Source of the DNA: Scolanthus callimorphus
Taxonomy: Eukaryota > Cnidaria > Anthozoa > Actiniaria > Edwardsiidae
Assembly: GCA_033964015.1 (NCBI GenBank)
Contig: CM066913.1
Coordinates: forward strand, 25,756,790 to 25,820,789
Length of the DNA: 64,000 nucleotides
Direction of reading: 5' to 3'
In this document: piece by piece, positions 12,012 through 21,237 of the stretch
Layout of the letters: every line of letters starts with the position of its first letter
Numbering within the stretch: position 1 is the stretch's first letter
The notes under the pieces: generated by a model
What the model saw: only the letters and a program-made list of their open reading frames with translations
Databases searched by the model: none
What the model was told of the DNA's origin: nothing
Translations under genes and position numbers: made by a program

Positions 12012-14260
12012 TATTTATATAGCGCCATATACATTAACTGCTCTATGGCGCTTTACAATGCTACAATTAAAAAATAAGAATCTATAATAATAATAATAAT
12101 AATCTATAAAAATGCTTGTTTAAAAAGATGAGTTTTTAGGCGCGTTTTAAAAATTAAAAGAGAACTGCTTCTCCTTATATCAATGGGCAGGGCATTCCAT
12201 AGCTTAGGGGCTATCACTGAGAATGCCCTGTCACCATAAGTCTTTTGATTAGACCCAGGGACGACAAGGGGACATTGATTTGCTGAGCGAAGACTACGAC
12301 CTGGACTATAGTGATGTAATAAATTGCTAATATATAAAGGTGCTAAATTATTAAGAGATTTAAAAACTAATAATAATATTTTAAAAATAATTCGATGCTC
12401 CACTGGTAACCAGTGGAGCTCCCTCAGTACTGGCGTAACATGTGCAAATTTAGAGTCACGTGTAACAAGCCGGGCAGCACAATTCTGTACTGACTGCAAC
12501 CTCTGAATAAGATACTTAGGGAGGCCATATAAAAGTGCATTCCCATTATCTAACTTACATGTAACAAATGCATGTATCAGCGCTGCCGTTGAATCTTCCG
12601 GTAAATAATCTCTTATTTTTGCAATTCTTCTTATGTGAAAGAAGGCAGACTTACATATAGAGCTAACATGTTGTTCCATAGATAAGCTATTGTCCATAAT
12701 TACACCTAAATTTCTTGCTGAAATTGATGGCTGAACAGAGTAATCCCTAATACTAACAGAATCTAAATAAGGGCGAGGACGATACTTAGAGCTAATAACT
12801 AATAACTCGGACTTGTCAATGTTTAACTTAAGATTGTTTGCCTTCATCCAACCATCTATCTCACCAGCACAAGCCTCAATTTGGGCCGCTGCTAATACCC
12901 GCCCCTCGCCACTTCGGGAATCGAAAGACAAGTACAACTGGGTATCGTCAGCATAAAAATGAAAACCCATGTTATACTTTCTCACGATATCCCCAAGTGG
13001 CGAGGTGTTTAACAGATACAATATCGGGCCTAAGACAGAACCCTGAGGCACTCCATAGGGCAATGGCCGGCATGAAGACCTCTCTCCCCTTATGTTAACA
13101 AACTGAAACCTATTGCTCAGATATGATTTGAACCAGGAGAGGGCCAAACCACATATACCGAAACGAGAGGCTAGCCTATCCAATAAAATGGTGTGGTCAA
13201 CTGTATCAAAAGCAGCCGATAAATCTAAAAGTAGCAATATGACTGATTGATGATTGTCCAGAGCCAAGAGAATATCATTGTTCACCCTAACCAGAGCAGT
13301 CTCAGTACTGTGCAGCTGTTTATATGCTGATTGAAAGACCTCATCTAAATTGTTCTCCATAACATAGTCAATTAATTGCATCGCCACCACCTTTTCTGTA
13401 AGCTTTGACAAAAACATCAAATTCGAAATTGGCCTAAAATGAGCAAAAATTTCAAAATCAAGGCGTGGCTTTTTCAGCAGTGGATTTAGAAGAGCTACTT
13501 TAAAACAGTCTGGCATTACAGCAGTGTCAATGGAGAGATTAATGACTTTCACCAAAACGGGCAGCAAAACAGGCAAGCACTCGGACAGAACAGCAGCAGG
13601 GACTGGATCTAGCGGACAGGACTTCAGTTTTGAGCCAGTTACAAGACTAGATAGTTGTTCTTCAGAGATGTTCTTGAATCGAGACAGCACAGAAGTCGTA
13701 GGAGGCAAAACAGCAGAATCCACCAAAATAACATTGTCCAATGAACTCCGTAGGTTGGTAATTTTCTCTGTGAAAAAGTCAGCAAATTTATTTGCTAGCT
13801 CATTATCAGAATGTGAGGTGGGAAAAAGTGCTTCAGATGTAGTGTGTAGTAACTTATCAACTGTCTGGAATAACACTTTCTGGTCATGCTTGGAATTCTC
13901 TATGACATCACGGTAATAAGAAGCCTTGGATTTTCTGAGTAGATTGTTTACAACATCACATTGAATCACATAGTTCTGGTAATCACCCGGCAGCCGTGTT
14001 GACCTCCAGCACCGCTCAAAAGATCTTCTCTTCCTTTTTTCCGCAGCAATCTCCTCTGTGTACCAAGGTGCGTGTGGACGAATAATGATTGTCTTTTTCT
14101 TGAGAGGGGCATGGGAATCCAATAATGCCTCTAGGGTCTTATTGTATTGCTCCACTAACACATCAAGCTGTTCAGAGGGGTGTAGCGTGGAACCTACACA
14201 ATGACAGACAACAAAGCGATGTAGAAACTGAGAAATGCTACAAAAGAAAATCGAAATCCC
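12012..14260 (-). mobile_element. 5'-truncated CR1/L2-type non-LTR retrotransposon
   Basis: This covers the RT-encoding 3' part. The 3' untranslated end (12103 to 12012) carries the family hallmark: a GCGCCATA...TATGGCGC stem followed by TATATAAATA. The usual (ATT)n tail is missing here because Hel-1 abuts at 12011; a matching (ATT)n tail lies beyond Hel-2 at 59878. The 5' limit is uncertain (about 14195-14300). Homology fades upstream of STLHPSEQLD and the APE endonuclease is absent. Confidence 0.8.
12104..14161 (-). CDS. Reverse transcriptase (CR1/L2 ORF2, C-terminal part)
   Basis: An uninterrupted frame of 685 codons encodes the RT half of a non-LTR ORF2, which would copy element RNA at a nicked target. 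Visible motifs are the pre-RT HAPLKKKT and APWYTEEI near residues 17-38, motif A LLDLSAAFDTVDH (311-323), PYGVPQGSVLGP (368-379) and FYADD (402-406) with all three catalytic Asp. The C-terminal domain has HWLPVEHRI and TYGDRAFSV...LWNALP. The frame stays open upstream of the nominal GTG start, so there is no real start: the N-terminal endonuclease has been lost by 5' truncation. Catalytic residues are intact and there is no frameshift, suggesting a fairly young copy that is nonetheless not autonomous. Confidence 0.85.
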   Translation of the reverse strand: MLVEQYNKTLEALLDSHAPLKKKTIIIRPHAPWYTEEIAAEKRKRRSFERCWRSTRLPGDYQNYVIQCDVVNNLLRKSKASYYRDVIENSKHDQKVLFQTVDKLLHTTSEALFPTSHSDNELANKFADFFTEKITNLRSSLDNVILVDSAVLPPTTSVLSRFKNISEEQLSSLVTGSKLKSCPLDPVPAAVLSECLPVLLPVLVKVINLSIDTAVMPDCFKVALLNPLLKKPRLDFEIFAHFRPISNLMFLSKLTEKVVAMQLIDYVMENNLDEVFQSAYKQLHSTETALVRVNNDILLALDNHQSVILLLLDLSAAFDTVDHTILLDRLASRFGICGLALSWFKSYLSNRFQFVNIRGERSSCRPLPYGVPQGSVLGPILYLLNTSPLGDIVRKYNMGFHFYADDTQLYLSFDSRSGEGRVLAAAQIEACAGEIDGWMKANNLKLNIDKSELLVISSKYRPRPYLDSVSIRDYSVQPSISARNLGVIMDNSLSMEQHVSSICKSAFFHIRRIAKIRDYLPEDSTAALIHAFVTCKLDNGNALLYGLPKYLIQRLQSVQNCAARLVTRDSKFAHVTPVLRELHWLPVEHRIIFKILLLVFKSLNNLAPLYISNLLHHYSPGRSLRSANQCPLVVPGSNQKTYGDRAFSVIAPKLWNALPIDIRRSSSLLIFKTRLKTHLFKQAFL

Positions 14261-14589
14261 AAAAACTGTTGTTTTTTTCGGGAGATCTTGCTAAAAACCC
14301 CGGAACTGAGAAATATTGAGACGACGTCCCTTGCTATTGTGATGAAATGCCTCAGTTTCACAAAACAAAAGTCAAAACTCTCATTTCTCTTAGTCCGGCC
14401 TATTAAGGCAAGAGCAACTCTTTACAAATTCAGAGAACTCCTTGAAATCCAACTGACTTTTTAACAAAAACTCAAACAAAACCCTTTTCAGCAAAGAGAT
14501 CGGTATTTAACGCTATTTCAAAATGTAGCGATTACATTTAGAGAAAAATTCATGGCTTTTTACATTTTCCTATATTCACATTTGTGATG

Positions 14590-14941
14590 TATTCATTTAG
14601 AGTTAGCGCTCTGAGAAGCAAGGTTTGTTTTAGGCTTGAATGAATTGTTTTCTCGGCTTACAGCTTTCGAATTAGAATTATCCCAGCACATGCCTGCAAG
14701 TAATTTTCGGTCTGGATGTCTATGATGTTTTTGACTGTACGAACTCAGTTCTTTCTTAGTTTCTGTGGAAGAATTCAACATGGCGGCTCTGTCCTTCGCA
14801 TAAGAAATCGCATGAATTGGATCTTCGCTGCAGATTAATCTTTTCCAACAAAAACACGCCTACAGGTGAGATTTCGACTTTCTTTTCAATGGACTGTGAA
14901 ATGTTTAGAGTTTGAAAACGGCGTTTATTTTTTATGGCCAT
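14590..14941 (-). repeat. Interspersed repeat with a conserved short frame (copy 1)
   Basis: Reverse-strand translation contains VFLLEKINLQRRSNS, then DFLCEGQSRHVEFFHRN. The plus-strand copy at 28034-28234 has VFLLEKIHLGLSSNS and the same C-terminal tail. A third, diverged copy is at 28560-28635. Flanking DNA is also similar (GATAATTCTAA, GAACTCAGTTCTT). Family unknown. It could be a non-coding repeat in which the frame is incidental, or a retained exon. Confidence 0.5.
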
Positions 14942-15033
14942 TTATTTTACCTTCGCCTGCCCGTGGAAACGCGCTAAAATGCCGCGCTCTGATTGGTGGG
15001 GGACGACCCGAACACTGACAATGCGATTTTAAT

Positions 15034-16300
15034 AGCGGAGCTCCCGCGGGCGCCGGTAGCGGAGCCCCATAGCTACATGCAAGAGAAAAAGGAACAAAAG
15101 AAAGTGTATATGGATCGACTGATTCTGTCGTGGACTTCCGGTTTGTGCGTTCGTTCATTCGTTCGTCCGGCATGACGTCATCAAAACTAGAAAAGTCAAT
15201 ATCTCAAGTAGGCAACATCGCTAGGTGACCAAACTTGGGTAACGTTATTTTGGGGGCAAGAGGGGTGCACCACCAAGGTCACGTGACATGACGTCATCGA
15301 TGACGACATCAAAACTAGAAAAGTCAATATATCTCGTGAAGGCAATATTGCTAGGTGGGCAAGGGGGGTGCAAGTGCTTTGTCACGTGGTATGACGGTGG
15401 CAGGCTGTTTACAATGGGCAACGTTTTTTTGTTTCATTAAGGTTGCGTTTACCTATTTCGTTGCTATCAGTCTTCAGTTTTGCGAGTGTCTGGTACACGT
15501 AAGGTCGCACTTCACTGGACGTTTTCCGACCTCTTTGGAAAGAAATTGTTGAAATAAATATCACAGTCTGTAGTTCATTCTTTCCCCTGATATCTTCATA
15601 AAGCTCTGCTTCCTATTTTCGCCAAAAATACGGAAAATACTTGGCCGAATGTAGGCACGTCTTTGTCTCCCTCGTGCCCCTGACGTGTTGATGTGTTTTC
15701 GCACGCTAAGCTGACACAAAATGTCAATAAAATAAAATGCTACGTGATATATTGCCGGAAATAATACAATCTAAAGCCTTCTATACTTTGTTGTTATCTG
15801 TAGTGCAAAAAACGTCATGAAGTTTATCAGTTTTGCATGAATTGAATGCAAAATGACAATTAACTTAAGCTTACTGTACAGTACGATGAGCTTTTTGCGC
15901 GACTGTTACTTTAATTTAGTGTCTTTAAGTCAATTATTTTTGGCGGTTTTTGGCAAAAACGAGACAGAAAATATCGGAGACAGGTCCTTAGAACGAAAGG
16001 AAGTCAGAAAAGATAAAAAGAACTAATAACAACAAATATTTCTAAGTCATTTTCGAGCCGATTCTGGCCTATCTACTTGCCGTTTGCTTAGAGAAGGAAT
16101 ATATAATATTTTTGAACGCTTTGAAATGCCAACATCACAAAAATCTGAATATAGAGAACGAGAAGCATTTTTTCTGTAGCAATGGCGTCGCGATGAGGTC
16201 ACGTGATTAATCTTTTGCAGGACTTATAATTTTCCCTAGCAACGGCCCAAAACGATAAACCGGGAGCTCCGCTTTTAGCCAGTGGCTAAATCTATATTAG
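15034..16300 (+). mobile_element. Hel-3: 1.27-kb Helentron-like element
   Basis: Same termini as Hel-1. It starts AGCGGAGCTCC with a second AGCGGAGC box downstream, and ends with GGAGCTCCGCT, TTTAGCCAGTGGCTAAA and CTATATTAG. T flanks both sides. The 5' third has two tandem units with TGACGTCAT (15173 and about 15290) and the phrase AAAACTAGAAAAGTCAATAT. No protein-coding gene. The interior (15550-16200) is unlike Hel-1, so it is a separate subfamily sharing only ends and the CRE-like region. Confidence 0.7.
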
Positions 16301-16305
16301 TATAG

Positions 16306-16515
16306 ATATCAAGAAAGAGCAAGTCAGACCAACAACACAGAAATTGGTTATGTGGAATGAAACTAACCTAAAGCCCCTGAGAGAAACCATTTTGGCAGTA
16401 AGAAATCCAAAAACGGGAGAAGAAACTGACATTGAGTTCATAGTAGTGCCTAATGATTTCACATGCCTTTTGGGACTACAAACTGTACAAGAACTGAATC
16501 TGTTTACAATCAATA
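16306..16515 (+). pseudogene. Ty3/Gypsy-type pol scrap (protease C-terminal region)
   Basis: The frame reads KKEQVRPTTQKLVMWNETN, then LAVRNPKTGEETDIEFIVVP and LLGLQTVQELNL. This resembles the stretch between retropepsin and RT in Gypsy elements of marine invertebrates (…LxVxNPKxxxxxxxEFxVV…LLGxxxxQxxxL). No catalytic DTG/DSG or RT follows; the frame runs into an AAT microsatellite at 16513-16528. The 5' side is cut by Hel-3. It is a short dead fragment, recognised by motif memory only. Confidence 0.5.
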
Positions 16516-16528
16516 ATAATAATAATAA

Positions 16529-17392
16529 TTTGTTTAATCACAACCATTGCAGAGGAAGTAGAAAATTCAACACTCTTCAGATTCTATACATTGGGACTTA
16601 AGCTTATACGAGAAATTAATTTGTATAACGATTGCAGGGTCACTGTTAGCAAGAAATATCAAAGAATTCGACTGAAAACATAAATTGAGAATGAGCTTGG
16701 AGTAGTACTGTTGGGGTTAAACTTTACTTTGGGCTTTTTGGGGAACTACGAGCTTTCGCTTATCCACCTGGAACTTCATAGATATCGCCAGTTTGTCCAG
16801 TCTCAATGTGCATATTCTTTGCGTGACCTTGCTTACAAGTACATCAATTGTTTCCTTTTCTTTTTCGGTGTCATTCCACCACCAGTTGTTTACATGATAT
16901 TGTACGTAAAACAGAAGTTTGCTGATATTCCGTCCTGTTAATAGTTTACATCATTGAGATAACATGTTTTGACTCGCCTTCTGTTCCTTTTCCCTTCAGA
17001 TCTGTACCTGCTTTTTTTGCGCAGTTTTTTAGAGTAAAATCTCTTCGCCTACTCGATTTCCTGTCTTGGCAAAACTTTATCACGATCTCCGAGGAGACTT
17101 TGTTCGCGGCCTTTTTCGAGTTATTCCGTTACTCTTGTTTTTCTTTACACTTTCTTTCAGCTGTTTGTTCTTCTTTTACTATCTTCTTGAAAGGTCTTCA
17201 TGTAATATCTCACGGTTCAGCAGAAATTGACCCGAAACTTGAAGCGCTTTCCGATCCACCGAACGTTTTAGAAGGTTTAAAAGTACAAAATGGCGGGGTT
17301 TACATAATAAGCCTCGTTTTGATGCACGCATAAGGCGCGGTCTCTAAGTTTCCGATTTGGTCTATAGCGCGAATAGATCTCCTCCGCTTTGG
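16529..17392. other. No gene recognised
   Basis: Unique-looking AT-rich DNA between an AAT microsatellite and a MITE. Short frames at 16711-16941 and 17100-17333 have hydrophobic runs but no recognisable domain. Confidence 0.4.
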
Positions 17393-17613
17393 CATTCTCG
17401 TACCCAGAGCTCCCCGGCTCGCTCCTTGCAGGGGAGGCTCTAGTGACATCCATTTGAGGACCGTTGCTGATTGGCTGGTTTTGAATGCTGGTGCATGCAC
17501 AGAAAGATCTTTCTCTCAACGGCTCTGTATCAAATCTCGCCGATGCGTCAGTGGCTGTCACCAGAGCCTCCCACGCGAGAAGGCGAAGCCGGGGAGCTCT
17601 GGGTAAGAGAATG
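17393..17613. mobile_element. 221-bp MITE with 9-bp TSD (copy 1)
   Basis: Terminal inverted repeats CATTCTCGTACCCAGAGCTC and its near-complement GAGCTCTGGGTAAGAGAATG. Flanks CCGCTTTGG (17384-17392) and CCGCTTGGG (17614-17622) form a 9-bp target duplication with one mismatch. A relative with a perfect 9-bp TSD is at 33110-33337. A 9-bp TSD suggests a Mutator-like (MULE) parent; no transposase is present. Confidence 0.7.
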
Positions 17614-17977
17614 CCGCTTGGGCGTAATGTTTTCCCATTTCAGATTGCCTCCCTGTACTACAAGTCCGATTCTAAACCGTCAAGTGTCTGACTCGAAAGC
17701 TTCACAGATAATTGGGACACTAGGCATTTCCTTGTCCAAGCGTAGCCTTTTTTTACATCAAATGTTTGTACGACTCCAATTGGTTCGGTTACAGGGAGGC
17801 TCCTCCTGGTTATAGGTGGGCGCATCGTGACGTCACGATATGCCACGAAATCTTCAACTTTTGATACAGGCGTCCAAGTTACAATCCATGCATACCACGG
17901 AAAAGATCACATTGACATTAGTCAGAAAACCAATTTTGAGCAATAAAGGTTGAAGTCCGGCGACGCTACGTCAAGAA

Positions 17978-18700
17978 TAATATATAGATTTAGCCACTGG
18001 CTAAAAGCGGAGCTCCCGGTTACATATTTTTCTGTGTTAATGAGACATGTGTTAGTGCCATTGTACTTAGTCTGCCACCGTCATACCACGTGACTAAGCA
18101 CTTGCACTCCCCTTATCACTTTTGGCTTTATGACGTCATACCACATGACCAGGAAGTTGCACCCCCCTTGCCACTAAGACAACTTCACCCATGTTTGGTT
18201 GTCTGGGGTTCATCCCTTCCCGAGATATCTTATTTTTCTCATATGATGACGTCATTGATGACGTCATACCACATGACCATGCAGTTGCACCCCCCTTGCC
18301 ACAAAGACAACTTCATCCAAGTTTGGTTGCCTGAGGTTTATCCCGTCCTGAGATATCAACCTTTTCTTGTTTTATGACGTCATTTATGACGTCATACCAC
18401 GTGACCAGGTAGTTGCACCCCCCTTGGCTCTAACAACTCCCCCTGCCCCATTCAAGTTTGGTTGTCTTAGCTTCACCCCTTTCTGAGATATAATTAATAA
18501 ACGGAGAAGGGTATTGGTTTACCTGTGGTGGGGCAGGCACGCACGCACGGACGCGCCCGCGATACTAGTATGGGAATACCGCTGAACCATGAAAAATGAA
18601 GTCGATCCCTATACCCGTGTTCTACTTTGAGCTATTGTATTCTTCCTGCGATACCTATGGTGCTCCGCTCTGCGGCCTTCGGCCGCTAAGGAGCTCCGCT
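17978..18700 (-). mobile_element. Hel-4: 0.72-kb Helentron-like element
   Basis: Inverse orientation. The 3' end (TAATATATAG, palindrome TTTAGCCACTGGCTAAA, AGCGGAGCTCC) is at 17978-18020. The 5' end is at 18700, with the GCGGCCTTCGGCCGC hairpin and double GCGGAGC boxes as in Hel-1. A T borders each end on the element strand. Most of the body is a run of three or four units (about 18070-18480) with TGACGTCAT, CACATGACC and GTTGCACCCCCCTTG. No coding capacity. This looks like the minimal form of the family. Confidence 0.7.
18050..18480. repeat. Tandem repeat with paired TGACGTCA motifs in Hel-4
   Basis: Units of about 115-135 bp repeat the order TGACGTCAT, ACCACRTGACC, GTTGCACCCCCCTTG, CAAGTTTGGTTG and GAGATAT. 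The later units hold closely spaced pairs of TGACGTCAT (near 18246-18262 and 18375-18391). Confidence 0.65.
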
Positions 18701-20233
18701 AAAACGGTTTTATAAAAACGCAAATATAATTCTAATATCTTTAATTAATAAGCTAGCTAAAATCTAAACCTTCCATTCGAAGAGCGCATAGGCAATAAGC
18801 AATAATCCCAAGTTTCTCTCTTCGGCCTTAACAATAGATATTCCAGAATAGAAGATATCGTTGCTCTCTCTTTATTTTGACTTATTAGACATTGTTATGT
18901 AACATCTTTAGGCGGCTCAGTACGGATGACGTATCTTGTCAGGCTGTTGGGGGCACGCATTGCCTGATGGGAATCTTGCTTCCAATGATGGGGATGGTGA
19001 TACTAGTGGTAACGCGACATTCCAAGCCGTCCTGACATCCACACTTGTGTTTGCTCTGAAATAACAGATTGTTTACATGCAATTGAGAAAGGCCGTAAAT
19101 TTCTGAAACATTATTCAGTATGCGAGTATCATTATTTTGAATTGGAGAAATTTGGTCGCAATTTTAAGCCCTGGCTAAACTTGGGTAGCGCGCAACATTA
19201 TAGCCGCGGGACACATGTTTCATTCGTGTTTCCCTGTTTAGCCACGCGAGAAACATTTTGTAGCCGGGACACAAATCAATGTTTCTTAGCAAGACAATAA
19301 ACATTTTGTAGGAGAAAATGTGCTAGGGATAGAATCCGCTGCAAAAAAAAAAAGAGACTGCCTGAGACGAGAGATTTGAGAGCCTGAGGTGTGAGATTTA
19401 GCGGTTCTAGAAGAGACAATGCACCCTTTTGTTCTCCGCGCTCTCTTTTTTCAGTCTTTTGTTTCTCAATTTCTTTGAGTTCTTAATTAATGCAAGCACG
19501 ACACAGTCATAAGAGAAATATCTTTAGTATGCGACCATCGTTCGTGTTAGCTACGACTATAAAGGATTTGAGGTGAATTTAAGCAATGGCGTCGCGAAAA
19601 TGTTGCACCATGCTATTACCGATCATCGTTCAAGTATGTTACAGACGATAGACTGCAAGAGTTCTTCAGGTAAGAAACGACACTAAATTAATCACGCACA
19701 CAGGCAGACTCTTTGCAAACGTATGAACTATTGTTGATCACACCAACTTACGCAGTTTTACATGTTTTACCCAGTCTAGTGCGCTTTTGAAAATAACGAC
19801 AGTTTTAAGCGTCTTTGCCGGCATTTTGTTCTTCGAACTCATAACGCATGTGTATTTGAACTAAACATACTCCAGGACTTGCTTTACTGTATCTGCGGCG
19901 TTCATTCGCGCTAACACACAGTATTTAACACTGAATCTTGTTCTTCGCGGTTTTCAATGTTTTACCATGTTTATAGATGCGCTTTAAAACTTTTCAGTAG
20001 CCAAAAGGGAAGTTTGCATAACTTGGATTTCTCTCTAACCGGTCAACTGGCAAGTAAGAAAAACCTCCTGTCAATCATTTTTCTTGATTGACACTTTCTC
20101 GAACAGATCTAGATTTTCGGAGGTTTTTCGGAGTAACCGAGTCTTATCCGAGGTTACGATTCATTGACTGCCCCCAGGGAGCCATCAAACCGGCGGCCAA
20201 TCAGATGCCTTTTAGGTAGAACATGAATTTTAA
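18701..20233. other. No gene recognised
   Basis: AT-rich DNA without a supportable ORF. Two diverged pieces near 19190-19300 repeat AGCCGCGGGACACA / AGCCGGGACACA followed by TGTTTC, probably an old repeat. Confidence 0.4.
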
Positions 20234-20540
20234 TCAGTTAGAGTTAATGAGGCGGTCAGATGTCCCTGATTGTATAGCAATTCTGCCCCATGGTCCGAGA
20301 AACACGCGTGCGATGTTTCCTAGTTTAGCCAGTTTTCCTAGTTTTTTTTGCGAGTCGAGTTTCCCAAATATAGCTTCGAATATGTTATTTAAAAATAACT
20401 CGACAGGTGAATTAGGAGGCCTATACCAAGTAACAATAAAAATGGCTTTTGAACGGGTATATTTATCTGAATGCATAAATTATCTAATTCTGGAATATTC
20501 AAATCAGAGCGATACATCACGTTTACTTTTTAATGTACAT
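20234..20540 (-). pseudogene. CR1/L2 APE-endonuclease fragment
   Basis: Minus-strand translation in two frames gives DLNIPELDNLCIQI and then VTWYRPPNSPVELF followed by FEAIFGKLDS. The YRPPNS...LF..FE signature is typical of the APE-type endonuclease of CR1/L2 non-LTR elements. A frameshift separates the two pieces and there is no RT downstream. The upstream (N-terminal) side is broken at 20541 by the nested MITE 20542-21237, and no continuation is evident beyond it. Dead fragment. Confidence 0.65.
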
Positions 20541-20541
20541 A

Positions 20542-21237
20542 TTACAGCTAAAACTGTTGCATCGCGACCCACGTTTTAAAAAACATCAGATTATTTTTGG
20601 ATTTTTGACTTTGCTGTTCCGCCAATCAAACTGTCTGAACCAATGAAACTCTTTCCCTGTTTCGCCTAGTGCAGTCAACTGGCTTCCCTCTGAACTAAAA
20701 CCAGACAACGTCGCGACGAAAAGCCAGGCGACTGCACTAGGCGAAACAGGGCAAGAATCTGAGGCCTAGTCTAAACGTCGAGCCAGCGTCGTGCCGAACC
20801 GAATCAAATTTGGCTCGCCGCTGGCGCGGTAGCGGTTCTAAACGTCGAGCCAGAGTCGAGCCGGCAATGCGAAGTTTTGGGGATTCCTGTGGCCACGTGA
20901 CAGGCCTGGTTTCTTAGCAAAACGCTTTTTAAAATTTATTCTATAATTTATGCATCAGACTCGGCGCGACGATGGCACGGCGTTTAGAGCCAAGTCGCGC
21001 TACAGTCGGGTAGCACGACAGAGAATGTCGAACCCAATAGCTTGGTAACCGAATTCAAAAATGGCTCTAAACGTCGTACTAGAGTCGCACCAGCGTCGAG
21101 CTCAATCCAATATTTCGGTCCGGCACGACGCTGGCTCGACGTTTAGACTAGGCCTGATTGGCTCATAAGATTTGACTGGCGGAACAGCAAAGCCAAAAAC
21201 AAATACGCGGGTCGCGATGCAACGATTTTAGCTGTAA
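20542..21237. mobile_element. Nested MITE: outer TIR element
   Basis: The ends TTACAGCTAAAACTGTTGCA and the complementary GCAACGATTTTAGCTGTAA begin arms of about 90 bp that also share CGCGACCC and TTTGCTGTTCCGCCA. Inside lie a second foldback (about 20660-20750, CTGTTTCGCCTAGTGCAGTC and complement) and a complete inner MITE at 20763-21155. Non-coding. Superfamily unassigned. Confidence 0.65.
20763..21155. mobile_element. Inner MITE with 35-bp TIRs
   Basis: TIRs start GGCCTAGTCTAAACGTCGAG and are perfect for about 30 bp. TGA lies outside both ends, a possible 3-bp TSD. The interior repeats the motif TCTAAACGTCGAGCCAG in both orientations (also near 20835 and 21065), so the element has internal copies of its own ends. 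Confidence 0.65.

Noticed and set aside
17277..17846. Several overlapping short ORFs on both strands
   Set aside because: They arise from the GC-rich palindromic MITE and its flanks, and their translations mirror each other across strands.
15034..18700. A second inversion between Hel-3 and Hel-4, which are also inverted
   Set aside because: Their four flanks show no reciprocal split of any element, and the two bodies differ, so there is no evidence of recombination between them.
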